Origin: Chaetoderma sp. LZ-2023a | Taxonomy: Eukaryota > Mollusca > Caudofoveata > Chaetodermatida > Chaetodermatidae | NCBI GenBank assembly: GCA_034401795.1 | Contig: CM067370.1 | Coordinates: forward strand, 68,590,312-68,654,311 | Length of the DNA stretch: 64,000 nucleotides | Reading direction: 5' to 3' | In this document: positions 34,951 to 48,079 of the stretch, piece by piece | Position numbering within the stretch: position 1 is the stretch's first letter | Layout of the letters: each line of letters begins with the position of its first letter | Notes under the pieces: generated by a model | Seen by the model: only the letters and a program-made list of their open reading frames with translations | The model's database searches: none | What the model was told of the DNA's origin: nothing | Translations under genes and position numbers: made by a program

Positions 34951-36285
34951 AAATTAAGGATAAACAAGATTATGTAAGAATTACCAGAAACAGATGCGAG
35001 ACTGGAATACGTGAGTTGAAAATAAAACTCTCCTCAAACTCCGGTGATGTCGTGAAGTTGTCAACGGAAAATCGATTATGGTCAAAACAGTGTGAAGACT
35101 GGCAATGTAATATTAACGTAGAATAGAATATGTGGAGTACAGTCTTATTTAACCCTTTCATGGTGAATCCGGCCAAAAGTGAAATCTGCAGTGGTCTTGA
35201 GGAATGTCCATTCGCAGGCTAAGAGAAGACAATTTTTGAAAATGTACCACTGCAATGGCTGACTCGTTGACCTATATAACTCGATATAACTCGATATCCA
35301 GTGGCACCGCCCATTTCGAGCTGAGCTTCACCCACTCTGCACCCATGTGTGGATCGATTTAAACAGCTTGAACCACGATTTCAGGTAATACATGTAATAT
35401 GTCTGATATTTTGAGATCAATTGGACTGGGAGCTATTGCCACATAATGTTCCCAGTTAAATTAGTTTCAAAATATGAAACAGAATGTTCATTAAATTGTA
35501 AATTCACCAAAGACATAGAATTCCTATGGTTACTGCTGGACCTCTTTCCCATTCATGCCAGACTATGACATCAGATAATTGAGTGACAGATCCGATCCGT
35601 CCATTAGCTATCTTTAAACTGATAAACAAAGTATTTTACAAATATGGAATTGATTTATCGGATCGAGCTGTATAACTGAAATGGTTAATCTCAGCACTAA
35701 TAACTGTGCAGTACAACTAATAAATAAGTTAGCAAAACATAAACATGCTAGTAAGAAATGCTCTGTTGAATATTTTGAACATAATTGGATTGGACGACAT
35801 TGTCGCCTTATGTAGCAATGTCTTCCAATCAAATAATCTCCAAAATATTCAAATTTTATTTTGGAAACACGATACATTTTTAGGCGTACTGTACGACTGC
35901 GTGATACCGTTGTCATTGCGCTCCTTCTTGATCCACGTTGAAATGACATGATTATAAATAGTATTAACAATCTGGATTAGGAGGTTAAAGAATTACCATT
36001 ACGTAAGCCATCGGCAATAAATATGTGTTTGGATGGCATAACTAATCTCCAGGCTGCCAAATCTCGTCCTTTGCGGATTAAGCGTGAGAGAGATAAAATG
36101 TGCATGTCATTACCATATTGATAGAGCCGGTAATTAAAAAATAAATCCATAATAAGTACTATGTAAACAGTAAATAGGGGGATCCATTTCTGGATAGCCA
36201 CCTGTAAGCTCCGCCCTCTTAGGAGACGCGTTTGAATTTTAAGAATTTGAAAACGAAATTACCAGAATCCCAAGGTCACTAAACT

Positions 36286-36379
36286 AAGGCCGCGTTCTCA
36301 CTAGAGAGTTAATCGGGAATAACGCTATACTTCAGTACGGCGTTATTCCGGATTGAGTCTCTAGTGAGAACGCTGCCTA
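36286..36379. mobile_element. Hairpin MITE, copy 1
   Basis: A 94-base foldback with arms of about 40 bases: AAGGCCGCGTTCTCACTAG on the left and CTAGTGAGAACGCTGCCT on the right, with GGAATAACGC / GCGTTATTCC nearer the centre. It has almost no internal sequence, so it is a non-autonomous palindromic element. Confidence 0.75.
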
Positions 36380-39300
36380 AGATACTGCAGACAAGCTTTT
36401 GAATATTCTGAATCTAATTAAATGTTAACCTACAGGAATGGTTTTTAATAAAAGTTATTTTATCACTGACAGGGAGCTGTTGTTGGTTCATGCTGGGACA
36501 GCTTTCAGATCAATATAGCAGAGCGATACGTAGGTATGCCCTGCCCATTACTAGCTAAGCTCTGTCCACTGTGTACGCACGTATAAATCAATTTAAACTG
36601 TTTGAATCATGAATTTCCAGAATCTAAATTTTAAGGCAAATATGTTGTTGCATACGGCAACAACAGCTCCTAATCAAATTAGTTACGAAATATTCAACAA
36701 TTGCAAACTTACCAAAGACGTACATACCAGATGAGTTCTACCGGATCTTTGCCGCTTTAGCATCAGACTTAGATCACTTGACCGTGACGTCAGTTGACAA
36801 GTGACATAATTGGAATGTGGCTCAGATACTTGAGTGACAGATGTCTAGCGAACACTGATCACGTGTAAATGCATTTAGATTAATTTTAGTATTTTTGTGT
36901 AGAAAACGAATACTAATAAATGCATGCTATTTGGAAGTATTGTTATGGTGAAAGATTTCAGTCATGAGAGTGTATATTTTAAATTGAAATCTAATTATAA
37001 GTTCGCTCTATTTGTTTTCAAACGAGTCGAACCGATGGGACCAGTGTTATTGGGGACGTACTTCGTTAAAGCGTGCCCATGACTTATATGCAGACCTTTC
37101 CAGGCTGATATTCTTGGTCTAGTATGACTGAAATAGCAGTTTATGACTTGTCCTGGTGACATTTGGATTCTGCTCTGGGTTTATAACAAATCGCCAGCAT
37201 TTTATGGCCGAGTCCAGTCTTCATGATCTGGATTGTGTCTATGTTAATACTTACATTAACACGGCCCTTTTTTAATTCACATAAATTTGATTTCAAAGAG
37301 CTACAAAGTTTACAGGATGTTATTTGAAGAGAATAGTATAGGACACCACCGACTTTCAGGCAAACTGTCTTCAAAATAATCTGCTAATGTTTAATAATGA
37401 TTGTGTGTATTACACGCTACATGTGACCGCAGAATGCAATGCTTACGCGCCAATGACCTAGCATCGATATCTACTTTTAGAAAGACAGACGCACGCAAAC
37501 AGCGTTTATTTCAGGACAAGATAATTTGTTTTCTGCTAGCTTAATGGAGTGTGTGAAAAAACATTAAGCACACGAAGATGTTATTTAGATATCACATACA
37601 TCCTAATCTAATAGCGGATCTACTTCCGGGACGGCCCATGTTGATTCCATTTGATTGTTTACTCTGTATTGCTGTGAAGCCAGTAAATGCTATTGAAAGA
37701 CATTGTTGTGTTTTTGTGACAGAATGTCTGCCAATTGTAGGATTTCATCATTTAATTTCTGCGTGTGCATTGACCCGTGAAAGTAGTGCAAGGTGATACA
37801 ACAAATTATAGTCAGTGATGCTTCATTTGTAAAAAAAATACTTTCTCATATTATTGCTTACAAAAATATTCCAATGTTTCAAAACATAGAATAAATCCGC
37901 CCTTTTTAGCTTGATTTAAACTTCAAATTCTGAATTCCAAGAATCAGCAACAGTGCACAGTCAAATTAGTTTTAAAATATTCAACAAAATGTTTAATAAG
38001 TAATAAAGACATACAATTCGTACACTTAGCATACAATTCATGTTCCTGACGGGCCTAGATACGTCATTCATTGTGCATGTTGCGTGTGATGTCAGAACTA
38101 CATGTATCATGCTGTGTGCATGGACCTCATCGAGTCAGTCACATCATTCTGAATATAAAAAGGACCATATACCTTGTCTAATTCATGCCACAACTCTTTA
38201 CCATTATTAACGTAATATTTAATATTATTTCATGAACATCCCATGCTAAACGCAATGCATTGTACTGCATTGTAAGGTAGGCTACCAATTTCCCTATTAT
38301 ATTCCACTATCCAAACAACTGAAGTGTGTTTTGAACTCGACTGAATATCAGCTTAAACGGTGCCAAGCCCCGAGGATGCGAACACTGGACATAATATAAG
38401 ACTGACTGGCCACATGTGTGTTCGACATGATTCAATATCGAGATTAAGACCACCTGACATCATCTCATGCACAGAGTAAAACAGCAGAACAGTTTCTCTT
38501 TCTGTCCTTATGCGTTAACTAGTACGTTTACGGCAGTATGATGCAAATGCAACTGAATTGTCATCTTTCCCAATCCAGTATTTTAGGAATTTTGCAAAGG
38601 TAATAACTCATAACATAACTGTTTGCATCTGAGAATTTCACGCACATGTACGGTGCCAAGATGCACATTTGGAAATGGTGTGCGCCAATTTTCCATTGGT
38701 GGTGGTCGCTATGCAAACGAATAAATTACGAGCAGATGGGGAAATCGCTTTATAAACAATGCAGCAGGTATTGTATTAACTTCTAATGATGCCAAATTAT
38801 TTCTTTGAATTCGTGATGAACAAGATTATGTAAGACATGTTGGAAACAACTACGAAACGGAATACGTGAGTTGAACATAAAATTCCCGTCAAACTCTCGT
38901 GATGCGGCGTAAAGATGCCAACGGACAATCGATTAACGCAAAAATAGTCTTAGAACAGGCATTGAAATATTAACTGTAAAATACATGAATCTATCTGAGT
39001 TCAATTATATACTGAATTACTTATTATTTTGCTAAATAAATGTATTAAATGTCTGTTATGCCTGTGATAGAATAAACGTCTTGGCTTACAATCTTGTTTA
39101 AATGGTTCATACCTGAGATTTCAGTATCGCAATACACAAATATACAGTAGACGTTGTCCATATTTTCTTTAAAATTTAACTGGAATATGTTCCTGCTTCA
39201 TAAATCAATAGCTTCCAGTCACATTGGCTAACTAGATCAACATAATATTATATAAATAGATAATATCTCGTACAAGATCTGTGTGACTGGCACAGTTAAT

Positions 39301-39845
39301 ATCTCCGCCGAGGACATGTATTATTGCATTATCTGAAAAGACGTGACTTAAATGAATGGCTTTATCAATTTGAACAAGAATGCGAAGTTTATGGAAAATC
39401 CCCCACGCATTCGCCAACTTTGACATCCATCCTGGAGCAGAGACTAATGTAAACATTGTCGCGCAATTCCCAAACATATGAGTAACTAACATACCAAATT
39501 TGATTGAATTCCACCAACTGTGACTTTCTGCTACCCCCACCCAGACCACCTACCTCCACTCTGCCCACCCCCACCACCACCACCACCGCCGCCACCGCGA
39601 TTGAAATACCAAACACCAACCCCTTTTTCAAAACGCGTGGGATAATTAACAGAATAAGGGATTAGCATATATATTGTGTAAGTCGTAGACAATAAAATCT
39701 ATCTTAGGATGCCGTAGATAATCTCCAGGCTGTCCACTATCGGCTTGCGTGGATTAAATTTGAGACAGATGAATTGTGCATGTTATTAATATGTTGAACT
39801 GCCCGGTAATTCACAGCAATCCTCCGTGATAAGTAACACAGTCAC

Positions 39846-39940
39846 AAAGGCCGTATTCTCACTAGGGAATTAATCAGGAATAACTCCACACGTCAGTATG
39901 GCGTTGTCTCTGATTAAGTCTCTAGTGAGAACACGGCCTT
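39846..39940. mobile_element. Hairpin MITE, copy 2
   Basis: A 95-base foldback homologous to the one at 36286 (AAGGCCGTATTCTCACTAG ... CTAGTGAGAACACGGCCTT). Its outer arms are a better palindrome than in copy 1. It lies at the end of the duplicated segment, so it may have been copied with it. Confidence 0.75.
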
Positions 39941-40225
39941 ATGCAGTGATCTAGTGTAGATGCATTTAGACTGGACGTACAGACTACTCCAAGATCATTC
40001 ATGCACTCCTGATTGTAGGATATTTGACAGAGTAAGATTGAGTTTTGCAGGCAGATGATGTAAAACTTGTTATCTTACTTAATGGTAATGTGAGAAGCGA
40101 AGTGGGGCAAGCGATGGTTAGTTGGTCTGTGGTGAATTGGTGGTATTATTTTCCCCAGTATGGAAGCTAACACACACATATCGAGGTGGCCACCCTTCTG
40201 GGAAATTCACACGGAAGATATTAGT

Positions 40226-40500
40226 GTTAACGCGTAAGTCAAGATTGGGCTGGCTTACGCGTTAATCAGCCCGGTCTACGCCTAATCCAGAACATCATTG
40301 CTCAGCCCAAACAACCGTGGTGGGTTTTAATTTTGATGGAATATATCGGGGCCCTGGCTAGCGGGTCAAAACCGTCATATGTAGCCTTGTTTATTGCTAA
40401 GCCAGGGAACCAATCAGAATTCATCCTTGGTGAAGGGTAAGCCACACAAATCCTGGCTTACCCGTTGTCGAAAATGGATTCTGATTGGTTCCCAGGCTGG
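40226..40500. repeat. Palindrome-rich segment
   Basis: Two inverted pairs: TTAACGCGTAAG (40227) with CTTACGCGTTAA (40254), and GCCAGGGAACCAATCAGAAT (40401) with ATTCTGATTGGTTCCCAGGC (about 40478-40497). An inner AGGGTAAGCCA / TGGCTTACCC pair makes a long hairpin. Probably a foldback-type MITE; the outer ends are unclear. Confidence 0.55.
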
Positions 40501-42080
40501 ATAATGCTTAAGCCAGACGCGAACATTTTCGGGAGATAACATCAGGCTAATCGTTGAAATGCAACAATTGACATCATATCGTAGATTTACTTTCATTTAG
40601 GGGCCCTACATCGCATGGTAATCAGCAATCAAATGGAATAATCGCGTTTACATCGGAAGTATCATCAGTGTTATATTAGGTGCTATGTGATATCAGACGA
40701 ATTACGCGAGACTATTACTCATCCACCGCTCCATTAAGCAAGCGAGCAAGTCCGTCTGAGGTAATTATGTTCTCCTCAGATTAACACGTTTATCCAGACA
40801 GACCAGAAACAGCAAATTCAGTTTCTATGTAATGTTAGGAATATTATATTGAATATTTTAAAACTAATTGGACTGGGAGCGTTAATGTTTGAGTGTATCG
40901 CAGCACACAGTGGTGACAGGTATGGCTATGTTCGCTATATAGACACTACAATGCTAACAAATGAATCTCTATCTGTATCTCAAAGCTGACAAGTCCGTGC
41001 CCTTTCCTAACATATTGCTGATTATTGCGAGTACACATTTTGAATGGCCTTTGTTACTGACTCATTCAGCAGCAGAATTATGTGCAGCATCCAGTCAACT
41101 TGTTTTCATGTTGCGAATACCCCGTTGAACCGGAGGGTGGGTACCTTCAAACAGAACCAAGATAATGTAAAAATTAATCAGAAGCAACATGGAAATAGGG
41201 AGACTTTAGCTGATAATAAAATGCTCGTGAAACCTTAGTGATGCGACGCATCGTGAGAGCTAATCACGAATCCTAGCACTAAAGCTGGCCATAAAGCTGA
41301 TCTTCTAAACTAGCTCGGTAGTCTAGGAAGCGCACCGTACAATTCTGCTGCTAGCAATGTCCGTAATTTGGAGAAACTAACTATTGTAGGACGTTAATAA
41401 TATAGTCCCACTATAAATACTAAAGCCGGCACAGAAGCTGTCCTCGCACAGTGCGATTTTGCTCACTGCTGGACTAGCCTAGTAACAAATGTATCAGATG
41501 CTAGGGGTCCCACACATTTGGGGGCCTTGCGCGAATAGAAACATCCTTTTAAAACATATTTCAATATGATTGTTCACAAGTATCAAACACATACTGTAAC
41601 ACTCACAAAAACATATTTCTAAAGCTATATAGAGCCATTTCATTTAGTTCGGCTTTCAATGATAATAGGTATGCAGCGAAACTCTCGCCAATGACAAATC
41701 AAATTTTCTATACTAAACCAGAGGTTTATCTAATTATCCTGGCTGCATGTGCACAGAGCCCAAGAAATGGCAGGTCAGGGTCCCCGGGCCCGAGAAGTGC
41801 TGTTTCAGCAGAGAAATTCGTAATACCTCACATCTTCAGTTCACCAGTAATTCTCTGTGATTTGGAAATAATTTAAGTGATATAATTCATACTAATTCCT
41901 CCTTCATCAGATACCTGAGGGCAACACAAGTAACTTTACAATGTGAAAGTTGAATCTGGTTTCTTGAAATAATGACCTTTATAGCATGACGGATGTACAC
42001 AATTTGCGTGACGGATGTACAAGTCCACATTTTGGGGAGTATACATATAAAATAACCATATTATATGTGAATTAATTTAA

Positions 42081-42423
42081 AGGTGCATATTCACATCAAA
42101 ATTACATGAAAATAACATTGATTAAATTATATACCTTTAGAGGCTTAAACTGTTGAGCCTAGATATGTAATGAAACGAAATAAATCTGAGCATATGATGA
42201 TTTCATTCCATATAAATTAATATAATTTTTTAAGTTGCGAAATTGAAATAGAGGCACGATTTCAATTTCGCAACTTAAAAAATTCTATTGATTTATATGA
42301 TGTGAAATCATCATATGCTAAGATTTATTTCGTTTCATTACATATAGACACATAACTAAAGGCTATAAAAGAATACAATTTTAACAATTTTATTTTCAAG
42401 CATTCTGGTGTGAATATGCACCT
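42081..42423. mobile_element. TTAA-flanked palindromic MITE
   Basis: A 343-base element flanked by TTAA on both sides (42077-42080 and 42424-42427). The ends are inverted AGGTGCATATTCACA / TGTGAATATGCACCT. The inverted repeat continues inward with ATGTAATGAAACGAAATAAA, CATATGATGATTTCA and TTTTTTAAGTTGCGAAATTG, so nearly the whole element folds back. TTAA target sites fit piggyBac- or Kolobok-driven elements. Confidence 0.85.
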
Positions 42424-42803
42424 TTAACAACAGTACCCAGATATATTGTCTTATTTAATTAAGGACTGCTTGCACCTGAAAACCAAGCACAATGAACAAC
42501 ATGAAGATTTAGGAACTAGTCCAAACTATGTCAAGAATGTTTTGAACCTGTAATATTGTCAAAATTCCAATTACGGACAATATACCTTTCGTATTTCCAG
42601 TTACTTAAATATTAAGAGACATCATAATGTTATTACCACTCTAGAAGCAAACAAAGAATACATAACTGGCCACATGAACCCACATTCATAGGAAGATTAA
42701 ATTTACTCACTAGGACAGTGGCTTGTAAAAATGCTGTCCGCTGTAGCCTGCCATTTATGTTAGCGGGTCGTGTATATCATATTAAGTTGATCATTGGCAC
42801 ACT

Positions 42804-42844
42804 CCGGCTATATACATATATATATGATATATGTATATAGCCGG
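42804..42844. repeat. 41-bp near-perfect palindrome
   Basis: CCGGCTATATACATATAT is followed by a few bases and its exact reverse complement ATATATGTATATAGCCGG. It may form a cruciform; no associated gene is visible. Confidence 0.8.
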
Positions 42845-45306
42845 TCAGCATACATGTACATGTATGTGGTAATATACCATTGGTCAAGAGCTAATTCCAA
42901 TGTTATGATCACTGATTCATCCTCCAACATGTCCAAGCACTAGAATCGCACTCTTTTTCTTTCTTCGTTTGATTTCTTATTTGCACTAAAGAGTGAAATC
43001 TATTTAATCAGGTATTTCTCCGATCATCACAAGTTTGGTCTCTGCTTTTTGGAACTATACACAAACATTTAGCCGTATTTTATGCACCTTTCTATTCTGC
43101 ATCTGACTTTTGAATGTATCTATGCATAGATTTGGGAATGAACTTGCAGAATGGACATACCAGAGGCAAAGAAAACATGAATAACTGAATGTAGCCTTTC
43201 TCGAGTAGTTCTCAGTGATTCTCGGTATGAATTGAACCATGAAGGAAATGACAATTGTACTCATAAATAAGCATGGCTTTCTTGAATAACTATGTCGGCT
43301 ACTGTTGTCATACATGTGTGCCTGCCCTCTCCTCACACCTATGACGCCCATCTAACAGTAGTAATTTCTTGTAACACTTGAACTTTTACACTGAGCTTGT
43401 TCCCACAACAACCACTCGTATACGTATGAGAACAATCTTTGCTTGAATTGCGAGGTTGAATATTCACTCAAGACGCTGAGTAGTATGATGGATGGAAGCT
43501 TCACTTTTACCCGCTTCAGGAAGAATTTCATAAAATTTGATGTAGCCATTGTGTTTCCTGTTTAAAAAATTCAGATCCTACTACAAAACTGTTCTTTGTA
43601 CATTCTTTAATCCACATTTATATTGGGAAATAATGATTCGCCCATCTCTTTAGTGGACTTGCTGTATCTTATTGCTATGCTGCATTTTCTGAATACATTA
43701 TAGATATGATGAGTTAGTATGTTATGAGTAAGCTAATTGCAGCAAAGGCAAATTTTAGACTTAGTCTTATAGATGATAATATCTTTACCTTGATTTTAAT
43801 TGTATACATTGTACATGTAGCTGTCTCTTGGCATTAGGTGTCTCAGTTGTAATTCATTCTAGACACATTTGATGACAGATTTATAAATTTAGTAGAAATA
43901 AGATGGTTAAACACGATTATTTACACAAAATAGTAATTTTGCCACATTATAATGTATGGACTAATTTTTCGCTGAGAACGGAAAACACTTTCTGAATACT
44001 ACTATGCAAACCTATATAAACTCATCAAGTGTTATGTCCGCAACAGTTCACTACATTTGTTCTAATAATCGTATTGGATGTCACTCCACTGGGATTGGAA
44101 ATTAGACTGGTAGTGTAGTTTAACTAATATCTTGAACTTGCAGAGTTTAATATGGCAATGTAATGGATAGAAACTGAAAGTCTGATTTTGTGACGGACGT
44201 ACTTGACGGAGGTACAAAAAAATGTACGCCCGTCACATGCATTGTGGGTCTAATATTAATAGTAAGTTGCAGGGAGCTTATTTATAATATAAATTTAGGT
44301 TAAAATATTTTCAGATTTGTATTTTTTGTGACGGACGTACACGTTAATGAAATCTTGAAAGAATGTTATATAAATGTTTGAAATCAAACTGTAAACATTT
44401 TTTATATGCCATTACATCAAAAGATCGGATCCCTCAATCCAATGAAACAATTAGTTCAGGAAAAATTCCACAAAGCACACAAAATTTTATTTCCAGACAT
44501 TAACGATCCAAAAAGGAAATTTAAAAACGCTATGAGGGTACCCTTAAAGAAATTAATGTAACTTCATAGGTATTAAAGATATCATTAAACTGAATGCATT
44601 TCCCGAAACTACAGAGTTCAAATGACATCAACAATGTTGAAAATGAACAATGTCTCACTTCTCACGGATTTGCCCTAATGTAAAGTTATTGCTTATTATT
44701 GGACTGGGCTGAAATTGTATATTATGTTGAATTAAATCATCTAATTCGATACGTTTTATTCCTACTTAATTGAAATTTCTAATTTTGTAGAGAGTTGTGA
44801 ACGCTTTTCCTCTTTAATTGCAACTGTTTCGCATTATTCTGTGAAAGTTTAAGTAACGAATGTGGCTGATAAGAATTTATGAATATTGAGCAACACGGTA
44901 GTTTTCTGACTAAATGATGACTTTTACTAAGTATTTATGAGGTAATACCGTTATAAGATCAAATCGTGTTAACGCTTATTAATCTGAAGTCAAAAGTTTA
45001 AATTAAAAATTTCCTATTTAAAAATGAACCGATAGCGTATATTTTAAAAGCAATTTTTGATGGAAGATGTTGCTGTCTAATCTTCTACAAAATATATTTT
45101 CAAAATATACACCAGTCTTTTTGCTATCCGTTCAGTAAAAGATAGACTATTAGCACCAGAGATGTAAGGGTTATATTCGATTAATCAGGACATGACAGTG
45201 AAAACCTAGATCAACGTTATTATATTATATCTATAAAGAGCAAGAGACATTATATTTTTGTATCAGCTTTCAGCAAATAATCCAGTTGAGTGGTAAACAA
45301 AGAGAC

Positions 45307-46540
45307 ATGGGACGTGCATATGCCTCAGGGGCTGCGAATAGAAAGGCCAAAGAAGAGAAAATGAAAGATAAAGACCTATTAATGAAAATACCTAGATTAA
45401 CAAATTCTTCAAAGAGTAGAATCCACTTCTGCAGCTACTATGTCAAAATGTGACACTGTGCTATCTGAACCAATGCTTGATGAAGCTGCTTTGCACATCG
45501 GTGACTGAAAACTCCGAATCTCAGGATTAAACAACAACAGAAGTGATACACACCACTCTGTCAACTCCAATCATTGGATCTGAACATTGTGATGCATACT
45601 CCACAGATCTTGGCGAATGGCTAGTGTGTATAGATGAAGACATGCATGAATATTGCATTAACAAAAGCAGTGACGAATGGCAGCATTCAGAAAGTGACTT
45701 CCTAGCTTCCAAAAGAATGTATCAAAATGAAAAAAGACCTCGCTTCTGTCAAACCCCATTATTTACACAGTTGCTGATTGGCTACAACAACAAGCCAACA
45801 GACCATCGCATACCGAGACACTGGTTATGTTATTCGACAAGAACGCATTTTCTTTTTTGTTTTCCCTGTAAATTGATGTAAGAAACAACACCGTTTGCAA
45901 GCCAAGGATTCACAAATTGGAAAAATGCAAGCAATTTGATACAGCATCATGAATCTAGTAACTTTCATCTAGAGGCTATGATTTCGATTCATATGCGCAA
46001 AGATAGTACATGTGTAGACTGTCAGCTAGTAAAACAGACAGAGACGGAACGAAACTACTGGCGTGTGTTACTAGAATGTGTTGCTGAAACCATTCGATTT
46101 TTGTCAGAAAAAGGCCTTGCATTTCGTGCAAGTGATATAACTTTGGGCTCACTTCATAATGGTAACTACTTAGGTGTGCTAAAATTACTGTTTAAGTTTT
46201 ATTGATTTCTTGTTCAACACATTAACAGTCATACTAATAAGGGTAAAGGACCTACCTCCTATTTGTAAAAAACTGCATGTGAAGAATTTATCAGTTTGAC
46301 GGGACCGGTGTGTTTGATCGAATAATTACAAAATTGAAAGTTGCAAAGCATTACTCGCTCTCAGTTGACTCTACGTCTGATCTTCCTCGTGTGTCAACTT
46401 ACATACATTCTTCGCTATGTCTTGCCATCTGGACCAGTCAAAGGATTCGTCAAATCTTTGGATATGCAAGGACATAGGAGAGGAACTCGCTTAAAGGCTC
46501 ATTGACTTATGTTATGAGTATGGCATAAATATGAAGGATC
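45307..46540 (+). pseudogene. hAT transposase (ZMYM1-like, DUF4371), N-terminal half
   Basis: Starts near 45307 with MGRAYASGAANRKAKEEKMK, typical of the basic start of these proteins. It then shows the TTF-type zinc-finger region (RHWLCYSTRTHFLFCFPCKLM, about 45815-45880), a TAA at 45879-45881, and in the same frame the GFTNWKNASNLIQHHESSNF segment and DUF4371-like LGSLHNGNYLGVLKLL (to 46205). Beyond that, out-of-frame pieces still resemble the family (SHTNKGKGPTSYL, HYSLSVDSTSDLPRV). Such genes encode cut-and-paste hAT transposases or domesticated relatives. This copy is dead and is cut at 46541 by another element's end. Confidence 0.8.
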
Positions 46541-47465
46541 AGTGGCGTAACAAGGGCCATCTAAGTAAGGGGGGCACCCAAGGGGCACTGCCATTACTAG
46601 GGGGCACGCATCCGACTGTTGGTTTTAGGGGCTTGAAGCTCCACACCTACCCGGAAATTGTTTTATCTGCATGGGCGCAGATGCCATCATCTGCATTTCA
46701 TCAATACACGCCTAACGTGTTCCTATTTTCCTTCGTCCTCTGTAATTTCGATAATAGCAGAATGCAGCATGGCCATCCTCACACTTATAATTAAATTAAG
46801 TTCTCACATAATGTTATGGTGGTGTTGGCGGTGGTGGTGGCCTTGTACACCCCAATGAATGTAGCAAACTCACTAATACTCCCAATCTTCACCCCAGTAG
46901 ATCTCTTATTCTCAACTAACCTCATGGCTTGTCTCAGTTCCACTTCTAGATATTCATTGCCAATACCATACTGTTCCGCCATGGTAGCGAGCTGTGCAAT
47001 ATCCAGGAACTTGGAACCTCTAGGGACCAATGAGGATATGGATCTTAGTAGTTCTCTGTTGGCAGAATCAAATCTTTTTCCCAATTCGGACACGAGCTTG
47101 TCCATTACAGGGTAATACAGTGGGACCCGATATTGGTCCTCATTAGTACTCTGATCACCATCACCACGCTGCCCTGTTGGTGTCATAACAATGCTATCTG
47201 CAAGACGTCTAGGTAGTGTTCCAACATGCTGTCGCTTGGCTGGTGGAACGACATCAATATCCAGAGATTTAGCCAAGTCAATGCATTTCTGCCATAGACT
47301 GTGCCACACCTTCTCACACCGCTGCTCTTGAAGATCTGTTTGTACGGTTTCAATCTCATCTGCAGCTGCTGACAAATCTAGTGCTGGTGATTGGAGCAAG
47401 TCTAATAGTAACTTTGTTTGGCGCAGAATGTGAGTGAACATAATCAAGACTCCCAATGAATTCAC
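46541..47465 (-). pseudogene. Second hAT-family transposase fragment with terminal repeat
   Basis: A minus-strand frame from 47465 to 46791 (224 codons, opening on GTG as part of a longer lost frame). It resembles the C-terminal part of ZMYM1-like hAT proteins: TKLLLDLLQSPALDLSAAAD, EKVWHSLWQKCIDLAKSLDI, VVPPAKRQHVGTLPRR, YYPVMDKLVSELGKRF. The plus-strand start of the insertion at 46541 reads CAGTGGCGTAACAAGGGCC, a hAT-style terminal repeat, pointing inward; it would be this element's 3' end. No matching terminus is seen at 47.4 kb. It lies in the opposite orientation inside the first hAT gene. Confidence 0.65.
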
Positions 47466-47982
47466 AAATGCATCCGTGCAAATGACAAGCCTGATTTATC
47501 ACCTGAAGACATTCAAACGGTGTCAGATAAGTTCAGAATGGGAACATTTCTAATCAGTATTGATAACTTGATTTCTGCTCTGACAAAAAGATTCAATGTT
47601 TATAACGAATTATGTAGCAGATTACTTTCTTCCCAAACTTAGAATCTCTCTCTGCAGAAGTCATGTCTAAGATGGCATTACAGCTTGTGGCTGCATATCC
47701 AGAGGATTTAGATTCCGGTTTGACAAACGAGGTACTACAGTTCTCTAGTTTGCTCAAAACTAAACATGTGAAACCAACGGCTGATGGGGAAGCATGTGAA
47801 CCAGTTTACATCCAAATGTCCCAGAAAATCATTTACAATCATACTTTCCTAATGTAGAAATTGTGTCTCATGATGACAAAATTTTTCTGGTGGGATATCA
47901 TTTTCCAACTCGTATAAAATGAACTCCGAGCTAAAATGTGACAGGACCGTTTCAATCTGTGTACTATAATAAGTATTTTGTG

Positions 47983-47985
<3 letters not shown>
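47450..47985 (+). repeat. Left arm of a 535-bp inverted repeat
   Basis: Matches 55195-54655 in reverse complement at about 95% by eye, including the hAT C-terminal coding sequence and about 110 bases of 3' flank (CTCATGATGACA, CCAACTCGTATAAAAT, GACAGGACCGTTTCAAT). The two arms enclose about 6.7 kb. Confidence 0.85.
47460..47857 (+). pseudogene. hAT transposase C-terminal fragment (plus copy)
   Basis: Two overlapping frames of one broken gene: PEDIQTVSDKFRMGTFLISI and NLISALTKRFNVYNELCSRL (about 47498-47640), then MSKMALQLVAAYPEDLDSGL (47663-47857). These match the helical C-terminal region of ZMYM1-like hAT proteins (domain preceding and within the dimerisation region). It probably continues the gene started at 45307, after the 46541-47450 interruption. 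Confidence 0.7.
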
Positions 47986-48054
<69 letters not shown>

Positions 48055-48064
48055 TGTGTGTGTA
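47980..48064. repeat. (GTGC)n tetranucleotide microsatellite
   Basis: About 20 GTGC/GCGT units exactly at the inner border of the left inverted-repeat arm. Confidence 0.95.
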
Positions 48065-48079
48065 AGTAACAATTTAGGT

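Larger units (their letters stand above)
34960..39945. repeat. Diverged segmental duplication (34.96-36.38 and 38.81-39.94 kb)
   Basis: Ordered matching blocks: ACAAGATTATGTAAGA (about 34967 and 38819), GGAATACGTGAGTTGAA (about 35004 and 38859), CAGGCTG(C/T)CCA..GGATTAA (about 36050 and 39728), and a hairpin element (36286-36379 and 39846-39940). The spacing falls from about 3.85 to 3.56 kb, so the copies have gained or lost sequence. A third partial copy of the first block lies near 41157-41280. Confidence 0.7.
39950..45300. other. Gene-free AT-rich region
   Basis: Apart from the palindromes and the MITE listed separately, I see only short random frames. The motif GTGACGGAYGTAC recurs at about 41985, 42003, 44191, 44205 (variant), 44222 (inverted) and 44329. 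Confidence 0.45.
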
